Shown: positions 1 through 8,659 of the stretch, piece by piece | How positions within the stretch are numbered: the stretch's first letter is position 1 | Layout of the letters: every line of letters begins with the position of its first letter | DNA from: Pseudoflavonifractor intestinihominis | GTDB lineage: Bacteria > Bacillota > Clostridia > Oscillospirales > Oscillospiraceae | Length of the DNA: 64,000 nucleotides | Direction: 5' to 3' | Assembly: GCF_040096055.1 (NCBI RefSeq) | Contig: NZ_JBBMFK010000005.1 | Location: 106,252-170,251, forward strand | Notes under the pieces: model-generated | The model's database searches: none | What the model saw: only the letters and a program-made list of their open reading frames with translations | Told to the model about the DNA's origin: nothing | Position numbers and translations under genes: made by a program

Positions 1-939
1 CACACCATCGAGGACGGCGCCCGGATGGTGTCCACCCCCGCCTACACCGCCTACCTGAAGATCGCAGAGGGCTGCGACAACCGCTGCTCCTACTGCATCA
101 TCCCCTACCTCCGGGGCCGCTACCGCAGCCGGACCATGGAGTCCCTGCTCGCCGAGGCCAAGGGGCTGGCCGACCGGGGTGTGAAGGAGCTCATCGTCAT
201 CGCCCAGGACATCACCCGCTACGGCACCGACCTGTACAAGAAGCGGATGCTGGGCGAGCTGCTCAGGGAGCTGTGCAAGCTGCCCTTCCACTGGGTGCGG
301 CTGCACTACCTGTACCCCGACGAGCTGGACGACGACCTGATCGAGGTCATTGCCAGCGAGCCCAAGATCCTCAAGTACATCGACATCCCCCTCCAGCACA
401 TCAACGACAAGCTGCTCCGGGCCATGAACCGCCGGGGCACCAAGGCCGAGATCCTGGCCCTGCTGGACAAGCTGCGGGACCGCATCCCCGGCCTGGTGCT
501 GCGCACATCCCTCATCGCCGGCCTGCCCGGCGAGGGAGAGGCCGAGTTTGAGGAGCTGTGCGACTTCCTGCGGGAGGCCCGCATCGAGCGGGCGGGCATC
601 TTCCAGTTCTCCCCGGAGGAGGGCACCCCCGCCGCCGTCATGCCCGACCAGGTGGACCCGGACACCGCCGCCCGCCGGGTGGAGCTGCTGGTGGACCTCC
701 AGTCCCAGGTGATGGACGACTTCAACGAGAGCCGCCTGGGCGAGACCCTGGAGGTACTCTGTGAGGGCTTTGACCCGGACATGGGCTGCTACGCCGGTCG
801 CTCCTACGCCGACTCCCCCGACGTGGACGGCAAGGTGTTCTTCACCGCCGCCGGGCTGGTGCCCGCCGGCACCTTTGTCAACGTGCGCATCACCGGCACC
901 GAGGACGGCGACCTGATGGGCGAGATTGAGGAGGCGTAA
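1..939 (+). CDS. rimO: Ribosomal protein S12 methylthiotransferase RimO (5'-truncated by window)
   Basis: The frame is open from base 1, so the N-terminal UPF0004 domain lies outside the window. The visible part has the radical-SAM cluster motif CDNRCSYC at window codons 25-32, inside the family stretch YLKIAEGC, and ends with a TRAM-like RNA-binding segment (about codons 235-310). RimO adds a methylthio group to the conserved aspartate of ribosomal protein S12. The EGCDNRCSYC context fits RimO better than MiaB, and the short acidic C-terminus also agrees. The stop codon is only 3 nt before pgsA, so the two genes are cotranscribed. Identification is from family motifs and is firm. Confidence 0.94.
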   Translation, partial: HTIEDGARMVSTPAYTAYLKIAEGCDNRCSYCIIPYLRGRYRSRTMESLLAEAKGLADRGVKELIVIAQDITRYGTDLYKKRMLGELLRELCKLPFHWVRLHYLYPDELDDDLIEVIASEPKILKYIDIPLQHINDKLLRAMNRRGTKAEILALLDKLRDRIPGLVLRTSLIAGLPGEGEAEFEELCDFLREARIERAGIFQFSPEEGTPAAVMPDQVDPDTAARRVELLVDLQSQVMDDFNESRLGETLEVLCEGFDPDMGCYAGRSYADSPDVDGKVFFTAAGLVPAGTFVNVRITGTEDGDLMGEIEEA

Positions 940-942
940 GGG

Positions 943-1470
943 ATGAATACGGCCAACAAGCTCACCCTCAGCCGGGTGGTCATGATCCCGCTGTTCCTGG
1001 TGGTGCTCTATCTGGGCTTCCCGTACAGCCAGTATGTGGCCCTGGCCATCTTTATCCTGGCCAGCATCACCGACTTCGTGGACGGGTACATTGCCCGCCA
1101 CTACAACCAGGTCACCGATTTCGGCAAATTCATGGACCCCCTGGCCGACAAGCTGCTGGTCATGGCCGCCATGCTGTGGTTCGTGGAGACCGGCCGTTTC
1201 CCCGCCTGGGCCCTGCTGATCGTCATCGCCCGGGAGTTCGCCGTCACCGCCCTGCGGCTCATCGCCGTGGAGCGGGGCCGGGTGATCGCCGCCGCCTGGT
1301 CCGGCAAGATCAAGACCGCCTCCACCATGGTGGGCATCTGCGTCATGTTCGTGTTCCCCAACGTGGTGGTGGATACGGTGGTCATGGCCATCATCGTCCT
1401 TACCACCCTCTACTCCGGCGTGGAGTACTTTATCAAGAACCGGGACGTTATGGACTGGAAGAACATGTGA
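943..1470 (+). CDS. pgsA: CDP-diacylglycerol--glycerol-3-phosphate 3-phosphatidyltransferase
   Basis: A 175-residue integral membrane enzyme that makes phosphatidylglycerol phosphate from CDP-diacylglycerol and glycerol-3-phosphate. The CDP-alcohol phosphotransferase signature DGx2ARx8Gx3Dx3D is intact: DGYIAR, then G, then MDPLAD, at about residues 47-69. Four to five hydrophobic helices are visible. The length is normal for bacterial PgsA. It starts 3 nt after rimO with a GGAGG ribosome site inside the rimO end, so translation is probably coupled. The rimO-pgsA neighbourhood is common in Firmicutes. A strong terminator follows immediately. Confidence 0.93.
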   Translation: MNTANKLTLSRVVMIPLFLVVLYLGFPYSQYVALAIFILASITDFVDGYIARHYNQVTDFGKFMDPLADKLLVMAAMLWFVETGRFPAWALLIVIAREFAVTALRLIAVERGRVIAAAWSGKIKTASTMVGICVMFVFPNVVVDTVVMAIIVLTTLYSGVEYFIKNRDVMDWKNM

Positions 1471-1476
1471 TGCACC

Positions 1477-1515
1477 AAAGCCCCCGGCCGCTCAATCTGA
1501 GCGGCCGGGGGCTTT
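1477..1515 (+). terminator. Rho-independent terminator after pgsA
   Basis: A nearly perfect inverted repeat (stem AAGCCCCCGGCCGCTC, short loop) ends in a short T-run. The A-run on the other side lets it also serve the minus-strand gene that ends at 1532. Confidence 0.9.
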
Positions 1516-1531
1516 CTGCAACAGGACGGAG

Positions 1532-1903
1532 TCAGGGGCGGCGCTGCGCCTTGGTCAGGCGGAGAAGAGGCAAAACGGCCAGTCCGCCCGCCAGATAGGC
1601 CAGCAGGTCCAGGGGGTCGGACACGGAACCGGAAATCAGAAGGGGAGAGACGTACTCCCAGAACAGGCCGCACAAGAGCAGAAAGGCGGCGGCGGGCAGT
1701 ACTCTGGTGAGAGGCGGCAGCCGTCCGGCGGACAGCAGCAGGTTCACCAGGGCGAGGATCATGCCCCCGGCCAGGATATCATGGAAGTACCAGGCGAAGA
1801 AGCGCCCCTCTGCCCCGGGCAGGCCGGTGAGCACCAGGCGGCTGAGCCAGTAGAGGGCGGCTGTGAGAACGATGATGGCAAAGGGGAGGGCGTTGGTCCT
1901 CAG
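1532..1903 (-). CDS. Small VanZ-like membrane protein, possible CTG start
   Basis: Hypothetical membrane protein of about 123 residues with four hydrophobic segments and an FWEYVSPLL...SDPLDLLAYLAGG stretch that resembles VanZ-like/DUF2809 proteins. The first in-frame GTG lies at 1834, but the open frame continues upstream through another clear hydrophobic helix (FAIIVLTAALYWL) to a CTG at 1903. That CTG overlaps the stop of the regulator gene as CTGA, copying the usual ATGA coupling arrangement. I therefore place the start there with caution. Function unknown; the gene is the second of a two-gene operon with the XRE regulator. Confidence 0.5.
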   Translation of the reverse strand: MRTNALPFAIIVLTAALYWLSRLVLTGLPGAEGRFFAWYFHDILAGGMILALVNLLLSAGRLPPLTRVLPAAAFLLLCGLFWEYVSPLLISGSVSDPLDLLAYLAGGLAVLPLLRLTKAQRRP

Positions 1904-2508
1904 AAAATCATCATGAGCAGCAGGGCCAGAATGACACCCAGCATGACGGCCAGCACCGTGCCGCCGAACCCCAGTCCGCCCCGCTTCTCCTCCGGGGCCT
2001 CGATAGGGTCCGCACGGAGCATGGCCTCCTGGCTCTGGGCGCTCTCGTCCCGGATGACCTTCACCAGGCCGCAGGTCTCAAAGTCCTTGGCCCGGCGGTA
2101 GGCCTCCTCCAGCGTCAGGCCGGAGGCCAGCGCCACGGGCAGAAGGGGTACCATCCGGTCCACGTCCTCCTCCGACATGCCGCTGTTGCGCAGGATACGG
2201 CGGGTCTCCCAGGGGCTGGGGTTGGTGTCCAGCAGGATCAGGGAGTAGCCGCCCGCCGGCGCCTGAGGCTGGGATTGGGCCTGTGGTGCGGAGCCGTCGG
2301 GTTTATTCTCCTCCTTGCCCAGCAGCAGATAGTCGGCGGACAGGTGAAAGATTTCGCACATTTTGCTCACAGTGTCCAGGTCGGGTTTGGTCTGGCCGCT
2401 CTCCCACTTGCTCACCGCTTGGCGGGACACCCCGAGGGCCTCCCCCAGCTGCTCCTGGGACATACCTGCCGCCCGCCGGGCCGCGGCGATCCGTTCGTTC
2501 AGTTCCAT
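1900..2508 (-). CDS. XRE-family regulator with C-terminal membrane helix
   Basis: 202 residues. An N-terminal lambda-repressor-type helix-turn-helix (about residues 7-60, with QLGEALGVSRQAVSKWESG) is followed by a linker, a short central region (about residues 95-150) and a final hydrophobic helix (VLAVMLGVILALLLMMIF). This suggests a membrane-tethered DNA-binding protein. The ATG at 2508 has an AGGAGG site 6 nt upstream. It is divergent from the purine permease, with a 7-bp dyad in the intergenic region that could be its operator. The target is unknown; control of the downstream membrane protein and itself is the simplest inference. Confidence 0.8.
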   Translation of the reverse strand: MELNERIAAARRAAGMSQEQLGEALGVSRQAVSKWESGQTKPDLDTVSKMCEIFHLSADYLLLGKEENKPDGSAPQAQSQPQAPAGGYSLILLDTNPSPWETRRILRNSGMSEEDVDRMVPLLPVALASGLTLEEAYRRAKDFETCGLVKVIRDESAQSQEAMLRADPIEAPEEKRGGLGFGGTVLAVMLGVILALLLMMIF

Positions 2509-2624
2509 AGCGAACCTCCTCCAATATCGCGTCCGCCGTCCCCCATGCCAGGGGCGGCGGCCTTCTTTCCGATTTCAGTGTACCAAAAAGAGGGGGGTTC
2601 CTCAAGCGATACAAGCTGGAAATC

Positions 2625-2643
2625 TGTCAACTCCAGGTTGACA
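2625..2643. promoter_or_regulatory. Inverted repeat, candidate operator of the XRE regulator
   Basis: TGTCAAC-N5-GTTGACA is a perfect 7-bp dyad, located 117 bp upstream of the regulator start and about 50 bp upstream of the permease -35 box. The symmetry and position suit a repressor site. No second copy was seen. Confidence 0.3.
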
Positions 2644-2693
2644 ACGGGGCGGAGGAGATCTGAAGGGCAAAAAAACGGGGCGGAATGGATGGC

Positions 2694-2721
2694 TTGACAA
2701 CCATTTCCAAGCTGTTATACT
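2694..2721 (+). promoter_or_regulatory. Sigma-70-type promoter of the NCS2 permease
   Basis: TTGACA at 2694-2699 and TATACT at 2716-2721 with a 16-bp spacer, leading to a roughly 65-nt leader before the ATG at 2793. No purine riboswitch fold was recognised in this short leader. Confidence 0.7.
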
Positions 2722-2792
2722 AATATCAATTGCGGCCCACGGGCCGCCGGTTGACAAAAGAACCGTTTGAAAGCAGAGAGGAGAAGAGGGAG

Positions 2793-4173
2793 ATGCAGCA
2801 GACACAGGGAGGCGCTTTGGAGCGGATATTCCATCTCCGGGAACAGAATACCAACGTAAAGACCGAGGTGGTGGCAGGCCTGACCACCTTTGTGACCATG
2901 GCCTACATTCTGGCCGTCAATCCCCTGATCCTGGGGGACGCGGGCATGGACAAGGGCGCGGTATTCACCGCCACCTGTCTGGCCTCCATGGTGGCCACCA
3001 TCTGCATGGCCTTTCTGTCCAACTACCCCTTCGCCCTGTCGGCGGGCATGGGCCTTAACGCCTACTTCGCCTACACCGTGGTGCTCAAGATGGGGTACAG
3101 CTGGCAGATGGCCCTGGCCGCCGTATTCGTGGAGGGCGTGATCTTCATTGTCCTCTCCTTGACCCGGGTGCGGGAGGCGGTGTTCAACGCCATCCTCATG
3201 GCCCTTAAGCACGCCGTATCGGCGGGCATCGGGCTGTTTATCGCCTTTATCGGCATGCAGAACTGCAAGCTGGTGGTGGACAGCTCCACCCTGGTGGAGA
3301 TAGATGTACAGCTTCGCCGATAACCGGGCGGAGTTCTCCACCGTGGGCATCACCGTGGTGCTGGCCATGGTGGGGGTGCTCATCACCGGCATCCTGGTGG
3401 TCCGGGGCGTGAAGGGCAATATCCTGTGGGGGATCCTGGCCACCTGGGTGCTGGGCATCCTGTGCCAGCTCACCGGGCTGTACGACCCGTCGGTGCTGGG
3501 CAGCGTACTGCCCGACTTCTCCGGCGGCATCGCCGTGCCCAGCGTCATGCCCACCCTGGGACAGATGGACTTCAGCGCCCTGCTGACCCCTGAGTTTGCG
3601 GTGGTGGTGTTCGCCCTGCTCTTTGTGGACGTGTTCGACACCATGGGCGGCCTCATCGGCATCGCCTCCAAGGCGGACATGCTGGACGAGAACGGCCGCC
3701 TGCCCCGGCTGCGGGGCGCCCTGCTGGCCGACGCCATCGGCACCACTGCCGGCGCTGTGCTGGGCACCTCCACCGTCACCACCTTCGCCGAGAGCGCCGC
3801 GGGCGTGGCCGAGGGCGGCCGCACCGGCCTGACCGCCCTGGTCACCGGCGGACTGTTCGGGGTGGCCCTGTTCCTGTCCCCCCTGTTCCTGGCGGTGCCC
3901 TCCTTCGCCACCGCCCCCGCCCTCATCGTGGTGGGCTTCATGATGGTGGGCTCCCTCCTCAAGGTGGACTTCACCGACCTGGCCGACGCCATCCCCGCAT
4001 TCCTCTGTTTCCTGGCCATCCCCTTCCTGTACTCCATCTCCGAGGGCATCGCCCTGGGCGTCATCTCCTATATGGTCATCCACGCTGCCGTCGGCCGGAA
4101 GGACCGCCGCCGGATCAGCCCCGCCATGTACGTGCTGGCCGCCCTCTTTGTGCTCAAATACATCCTGATTTAA
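2793..4173 (+). pseudogene. NCS2-family purine permease broken by a 4-bp tandem duplication
   Basis: Homologue of the guanine/hypoxanthine permeases (PbuG/PbuO group of NCS2). The first frame (ATG 2793, good AGGAG site) covers the first five or so helices, including the family stretch GLNAYFAYTVV, and runs out at 3323. A second frame from 3304 carries the rest (YSFADNRAEFST onward, with the LFVDVFDTMGGLIG motif). The join contains AGATAGAT at about 3297-3304. Removing one AGAT gives the continuous family sequence ...TLVEMYSFADNR, so a 4-bp duplication is the lesion. The remainder is undamaged, so this is recent, slippage-reversible, or a sequencing error. Promoter and ribosome site are intact. 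Confidence 0.85.
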
Positions 4174-4188
4174 GGGGACACGCCGCCC

Positions 4189-4217
4189 TTGACACACCGA
4201 AGGCCCCGTGATAGTAT
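4189..4217 (+). promoter_or_regulatory. Promoter of the cysE-cysS operon
   Basis: TTGACA at 4189-4194 with TAGTAT at 4212-4217 (17-bp spacer). A perfect TATAAT also starts at 4215 but would give a 20-bp spacer. It lies directly upstream of the T-box leader. Confidence 0.6.
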
Positions 4218-4224
4218 AATGAAC

Positions 4225-4475
4225 TGTACCGGCGGAGTATCCGCCCAAATGAATATCGCGAGGAACGGAAAGAGTAGCGCAGGCCTTACCGGCCAGAGAG
4301 GGACCGTCACCGGCTGAGAGCGGTCCCGCGGGAACCCCGCGCGAAGTGCGTCCGGGAGCGAGAGGGATGCAGATGCCCTCCGGCTGGCCCCGTCACCGGC
4401 CTTTGAGTGAGAAACGAGAGTGGAACCGCGGTTTTTGATCGCCTCTTGTGCCTTTTGGCACAGGAGGCGTTTTTC
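4225..4475 (+). promoter_or_regulatory. T-box riboswitch leader, probably tRNA-Cys specific
   Basis: The T-box core TGGAACCGCG lies at 4421-4430 and is followed by a strong terminator (GCCTC...GGAGGC, 4441-4468, then a T-run). Upstream is a roughly 190-nt Stem I/II region with paired purine-rich segments. A TGC triplet (4347-4349) in GAAGTGCG sits where the specifier loop is expected. Since the operon makes cysteine and charges tRNA-Cys, a cysteine specifier is the obvious reading. Uncharged tRNA-Cys would favour the antiterminator. The family is firm; the exact specifier is inferred. Confidence 0.88.
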
Positions 4476-4517
4476 TTTTATCACCCGCCCCGCAGGCGGA
4501 CGGACAGGAGGCATTCC

Positions 4518-5168
4518 ATGACCAGACTTGGCGAGACCCTGCGGGCCTATCAGGCCCGTGACCCGGCGGCCCGCAGCCGCCTGGAGATCTTTCTGCTCTA
4601 CCCCGGCGTGCACGCCGTCATCTACCACCGCATCGCCCACTGGTTCTACCGGCACAGGCTCTTCTTCCTGGCCCGGTGCGTGTCCCAGTGGAGCCGGTGC
4701 TGGACCGGCATCGAGATCCACCCCGGAGCCAAGATCGGCCGCAGGCTGGTCATTGACCACGGCATGGGCATCGTCATCGGCGAGACCGCCGAGATCGGGG
4801 ACGACTGCCTCATCTACCACGGCGTCACCCTGGGCGGCACCGGCAAGGACCACGGCAAGCGCCACCCCACCCTGGGCAACAATGTGATGGTGTCGGCCGG
4901 GGCCAAGGTGCTGGGCCCCTTCAAGGTGGGGGACAACTCCCGCATCGCGGCCAACGCCGTGGTGCTCACCGAGATCCCACCCGACGCCACCGCCGTGGGC
5001 GTGCCCGCCCGGGTGGTGCGCATTGCCGGCGAGCGGGTGGACTACGCCTCCAAGGTGGACCAGATCCACGTCACCGACCCGGTGCAGAAGGAGCTCCAGG
5101 CCCTGTCCTCCCGGCTGGAGTGGCTGGAGCAGTTCATCGACCAGCAGGCCAAAAACGGAAACCTTTAA
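4518..5168 (+). CDS. cysE: Serine O-acetyltransferase
   Basis: 216 residues, the length of the short Gram-positive CysE. It converts serine and acetyl-CoA to O-acetylserine, the first committed step of cysteine synthesis. The N-terminal helical part (LLYPGVHAVIYHRIAHWFY) is followed by left-handed beta-helix hexapeptides containing IEIHPGAKIG, DHGMGIVIGETAEIGD and YHGVTLGGTGKDHGKRHP. The ATG at 4518 follows an AGGAGG site. It is 27 nt before cysS and downstream of the T-box, so cysteine supply is tied to tRNA-Cys charging. Confidence 0.94.
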   Translation: MTRLGETLRAYQARDPAARSRLEIFLLYPGVHAVIYHRIAHWFYRHRLFFLARCVSQWSRCWTGIEIHPGAKIGRRLVIDHGMGIVIGETAEIGDDCLIYHGVTLGGTGKDHGKRHPTLGNNVMVSAGAKVLGPFKVGDNSRIAANAVVLTEIPPDATAVGVPARVVRIAGERVDYASKVDQIHVTDPVQKELQALSSRLEWLEQFIDQQAKNGNL

Positions 5169-5195
5169 TCTATAAAAACAAGGAGATATCAGAAT

Positions 5196-6605
5196 ATGAA
5201 GCTCTACAATTCCCTCTCCCACACCAAGGAGGAGTTCGTCCCCCACGTGCCCGGCAAGGTGTCCATGTACACCTGCGGCCCCACGGTGTACCACTTCGCC
5301 CACATCGGCAATCTGCGCTCCTATATCATGGAGGATGTGCTGGAGAAGTTCCTCCGCTATGACGGCTACGACGTGAAGCGGGTCATGAACATCACCGACG
5401 TGGGCCACCTGGCCTCCGACGCCGACACCGGCGAGGACAAGATGGTCAAGGGCGCCCAGCGGGAGCACAAGACCGTCATGGAGATCGCCAAGTTCTACAC
5501 CGACGCCTTCTTCGCCGACTGCAAGAAGTTGAACATCAAGTACCCCGACGTGGTCCAGCCCGCCACCGGCATGATCGACAGCTATATCAAGGTCATCACC
5601 AAGCTGCTGGACACCGGCTACGCCTACCTGGCCGGGGGCAACGTGTACTTCGATACCTCCAAGCTCAAGCGCTACTACGTGTTCAACGACCACGACGAGG
5701 AGAACCTGGCTGTGGGCGTCCGGGACAGCGTGGAGGAGGACCAGAACAAGCGCAACAAGGCCGATTTCGTCCTGTGGTTTACCAAGAGCAAGTTCGAGGA
5801 CCAGGCCCTCAAGTGGGACTCCCCCTGGGGCGTGGGCTACCCCGGCTGGCACATCGAGTGCTCCTGCATCTCCATGAAGTACCTGGGGGAGTACCTGGAC
5901 ATCCACTGCGGCGGCATTGACAACGCCTTCCCCCACCACACCAACGAGATCGCCCAGTCCGAGGCCTACCTGGGCCACCCCTGGTGCAAATACTGGATGC
6001 ACGTCCACCACCTGAACACCAGCACCGGCAAGATGAGCAAGTCCAAGGGCGAGTTCCTCACCGTCTCCCTGCTGGAGGAGAAGGGCTACGACCCCCTGGT
6101 CTACCGGCTGTTCTGCCTTCAGTCCCACTACCGCAAGGGCCTGGTGTTCACCTGGGAAAACCTGGACAACGCCAAGGCCGCCTACGACAAGCTGGTGAGC
6201 CGCGTGGCCGCCCTGGGCGAGGAGGGCGACGTGGACCAGGCCGCCGTGGACGCCGCCAGAGCCGCCTTCATCGAGGCTGTGGGCAACGACCTGAACACCT
6301 CTCTGGGCGTCACCGCCGTGTACGACGCCCTCAAGGCCGACGTGAACGACGCCACCAAGCGGGCCATCATCGCCGACTTTGACAAGGTGCTGGGTCTGGA
6401 CCTGCTGGGCCGGGCCGCCGCCCTGAAGGAGAAGGAGGCCGCCCCCGCGGAGGGCGCCGAGGAGATCGAGGCCCTCATCGCCCAGCGCGCCCAGGCCAAG
6501 AAGGAGAAGAACTGGGCCCAGGCCGACGCCATCCGGGATCAGCTCAAGGCCATGGGCGTGGAGATCAAGGACACCCCCAATGGCGTGGAGTGGAAGCGGA
6601 TCTGA
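5196..6605 (+). CDS. cysS: Cysteinyl-tRNA synthetase
   Basis: 469 residues, normal for CysRS. It has the class I HIGN signature (FAHIGNLRS, about residues 36-44), the zinc ligands (CGP at the start; SCISMKYLG and HPHHTNEIAQSEA regions), and the GKMSKSKG loop at about residues 276-283. It charges tRNA-Cys with cysteine in the cytoplasm. The ATG follows AAGGAGATATC. It is the second gene of the T-box-controlled cysE-cysS operon, and a terminator follows 12 nt after the stop. Confidence 0.97.
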   Translation: MKLYNSLSHTKEEFVPHVPGKVSMYTCGPTVYHFAHIGNLRSYIMEDVLEKFLRYDGYDVKRVMNITDVGHLASDADTGEDKMVKGAQREHKTVMEIAKFYTDAFFADCKKLNIKYPDVVQPATGMIDSYIKVITKLLDTGYAYLAGGNVYFDTSKLKRYYVFNDHDEENLAVGVRDSVEEDQNKRNKADFVLWFTKSKFEDQALKWDSPWGVGYPGWHIECSCISMKYLGEYLDIHCGGIDNAFPHHTNEIAQSEAYLGHPWCKYWMHVHHLNTSTGKMSKSKGEFLTVSLLEEKGYDPLVYRLFCLQSHYRKGLVFTWENLDNAKAAYDKLVSRVAALGEEGDVDQAAVDAARAAFIEAVGNDLNTSLGVTAVYDALKADVNDATKRAIIADFDKVLGLDLLGRAAALKEKEAAPAEGAEEIEALIAQRAQAKKEKNWAQADAIRDQLKAMGVEIKDTPNGVEWKRI

Positions 6606-6616
6606 GTACAGACAGC

Positions 6617-6659
6617 AAAACCGGCCCGGTGCCCTGAAATCAGGGTACCGGGCCGGTTT
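6617..6659 (+). terminator. Rho-independent terminator after cysS
   Basis: AAAACCGGCCCGGT...CCGGGCCGGTTT inverted repeat with a nested CCCTGAAATCAGGG loop. The A/T flanks make it work in both directions. Confidence 0.85.
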
Positions 6660-6926
6660 GTGGCTTCAATAGGGGCTTTACATGGCGTTGCTGCCATGGA
6701 GCGGCCTCTTTTGCGGTATTTTTTGTAGTTCTGGTAGGGAAGGGGCATCCAGTAATCCTTGGCACAGTCCTCACAGTAGGTCTCTGTCCCGGAGAAGCCG
6801 TAGTAGGCGGTGCCGAAAAAATCCTTGCCGCACTCATCACAAGGCCTGCCCGTAGCCGGACAGCAGCGCCAGCAGGGATACAAGCACAAGAAGCATGGAT
6901 ATAATGGGGGGAAAACGCTTTTTCAT
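6640..6926 (-). pseudogene. Small secreted Cys-rich protein, frameshifted
   Basis: An ATG at 6926 with an AAGGAGG site opens a 29-codon frame encoding a clear signal peptide (MKKRFPPIISMLLVLVSLLA, then LLSGYGQAL) that stops at 6837. In a second frame, overlapping the end of the first, comes CDECGKDFFGTAYYGF...TYCEDCAKDYW, a CxxC...CxxC zinc-ribbon-like segment. The pieces fit end to end if one shift occurs near 6840, so I read one small exported protein with a frameshift. The second frame has no natural stop before the cysS terminator, so the exact 3' end is unclear. Confidence 0.45.
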
Positions 6927-6988
6927 CTGTGATATCCTCCTTTTCAGGTCCAAAGACTGACATCGTTAAGGTTTTCTTGACAGAGAGA

Positions 6989-8659
6989 TTAGAGCCAGCA
7001 AGACACGATTTCGGAAGACCAATCAGTTTCAATGAATAGATATGAGCCATCATCTGACTCTGCGATAATACTGTTATTGTCGTAATAGCAGGAAGTAATA
7101 CGGGAAAAGGTATAGTCAGAATAGTTTTCCTCCAAATAGGAGGTGTATTCATCAAAGATTGATTTGAGTTTTCCGTCCTTGGTGATATAGAAAAGACCTT
7201 TAATCGCTTTTGCATTGGCATCAATCGAATAGCTGCCGTCCGGGAGCGGAATGGACGTTAAAATGGTGCCATCTTCCTGAAGTCCCAAGAAAAGAGTCTC
7301 AAAGTAATAAGACCCAGCGTTGGCCTTGCCGTAAGATATGGATATCAAATTGTCCCAAGTACTGACAATGGGAATGTGGTCACTGAAATAAGCGGTACAG
7401 CGCATGTGTCCATCTTCGGTCAGACCAAAGTATCCCTGGCCTTGGTTCTCGACATATACCATATCGTTCCAGTAGCTGATTTGCTCAATGTCACCATAGT
7501 AACTGTCAAGGGGATTAAGAAGGCCAATTTCAACGGTCCCGTCCGTACAGAGAAGGGCGATCTGCTCCCCTGCTTCTATGATTTGTGTAACAGCAAGGCC
7601 GGAAAAACGACTGGAAAAACTCTCATACATACTGCCGGAGTACGAAGAATCAAATGAAACGCGAGAAGCATACTCGGGAGTGATTCTGGCCACATAACCA
7701 TCCAGGGAGGGCTTCAGCTGCAGGGCGACTCCGGAGCAGTTCCAGCGAGTATTGCCGACACAGGAAATCGTTCCATCATCATCTAAATAGTAATGGGACC
7801 GGTCGTACCACATGTCCTCAAAGTTACTCCAACCGCATGGAGGGCCATTCCATTTGTTTTCCCAAAGCAGCAGATTGGAACCGTCTGCCGGCGAATAGCG
7901 GCACTGTGCATATTGCTGGATTGCGTGGTAGATGTAACCGTTTTCCTCCAATAATCTACCGTAACGGAGATGGAAATCAGCAGAATTCATGCAAAGTTCA
8001 TTGGCTTCGGGTGAGAACTGTAAACGTATCTCTTCCGGCAGGGCCAGAGTATCGTTTATTGTGCGGACGATTTCGCGTAAAGTGGCAAGGTCGTTAGATT
8101 CTGCTGCCTCTATCGCCGTATCAACTCTGGCAAAGACAGCATCCAGATAAGAAGGATCTCTTTCATACACTCTTGAGAAGTAGTCCATGGCCTCAGCATA
8201 GAGTCCTTGTTCTCTGGCCTCCAAGGCGCTTTGATAATTCTGTTTGGATTGACAAAGAAAGTCTACTTCACTCCACAGGTAATCACCAAATACCAGGTTC
8301 CACATGCTGGTCTGCTGGAGAGTATTTAGAATCAGATTGATGTTTTCGTAGGATAACAGCTCTGCGCCGTAGTCGTCAATCAACGCTTTCGTATATGCCT
8401 GGATGGTTTCGTTTGCCGCCTGTTCTGCTTGAATATTTCCAACAATTTCGCTCTGATATAGCTCCTCCACTGCGGAATATTCGCCTTTTTCAATGGATAG
8501 CAGAATCTTTTTCAGCGGTTTTTCCGCATTCACTATAACCTGGCCTGCCGCGCTGTCCTCGTGAGAGATGGCCGCCTGACTCCCGCAGCCAGACAGGACA
8601 AAAAGCAGTAGCGCAACGAAAAACAGAGTGAGCCGTCGTTTCATATCGCCCGCCCTCAT
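6989..8659 (-). CDS. Lipoprotein of unknown function with TPR-like helical region
   Basis: About 556 residues. A type II signal peptide with the lipobox LSGC (about residues 22-25) predicts a lipid-anchored surface protein. The next 200 residues are helical and acidic, with a stretch (ALEAREQGLYAEAMDYFSRV) that looks like a tetratricopeptide repeat. The remainder alternates beta-rich segments that resemble the RCC1/beta-propeller style (GTISCVGNTRWNC; DGTVEIGLLN; DGHMRCTAYF), but no named domain is certain. The start overlaps the preceding gene by ATGA; an internal ATG at 8644 (MKRRL) is an alternative. GC is lower than in its neighbours, which suggests acquisition. Function unknown. Confidence 0.75.
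   Translation of the reverse strand: MRAGDMKRRLTLFFVALLLFVLSGCGSQAAISHEDSAAGQVIVNAEKPLKKILLSIEKGEYSAVEELYQSEIVGNIQAEQAANETIQAYTKALIDDYGAELLSYENINLILNTLQQTSMWNLVFGDYLWSEVDFLCQSKQNYQSALEAREQGLYAEAMDYFSRVYERDPSYLDAVFARVDTAIEAAESNDLATLREIVRTINDTLALPEEIRLQFSPEANELCMNSADFHLRYGRLLEENGYIYHAIQQYAQCRYSPADGSNLLLWENKWNGPPCGWSNFEDMWYDRSHYYLDDDGTISCVGNTRWNCSGVALQLKPSLDGYVARITPEYASRVSFDSSYSGSMYESFSSRFSGLAVTQIIEAGEQIALLCTDGTVEIGLLNPLDSYYGDIEQISYWNDMVYVENQGQGYFGLTEDGHMRCTAYFSDHIPIVSTWDNLISISYGKANAGSYYFETLFLGLQEDGTILTSIPLPDGSYSIDANAKAIKGLFYITKDGKLKSIFDEYTSYLEENYSDYTFSRITSCYYDNNSIIAESDDGSYLFIETDWSSEIVSCWL

Noticed and set aside
3304..4173. Second half of the NCS2 permease as an independent gene
   Set aside because: It has no ribosome site and starts mid-helix; the reading fits a 4-bp frameshift of a single gene.
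4170..6128. Minus-strand open frame of 652 codons opposite cysE-cysS
   Set aside because: Runs across the T-box leader and two well-identified genes; composition is antisense-like.
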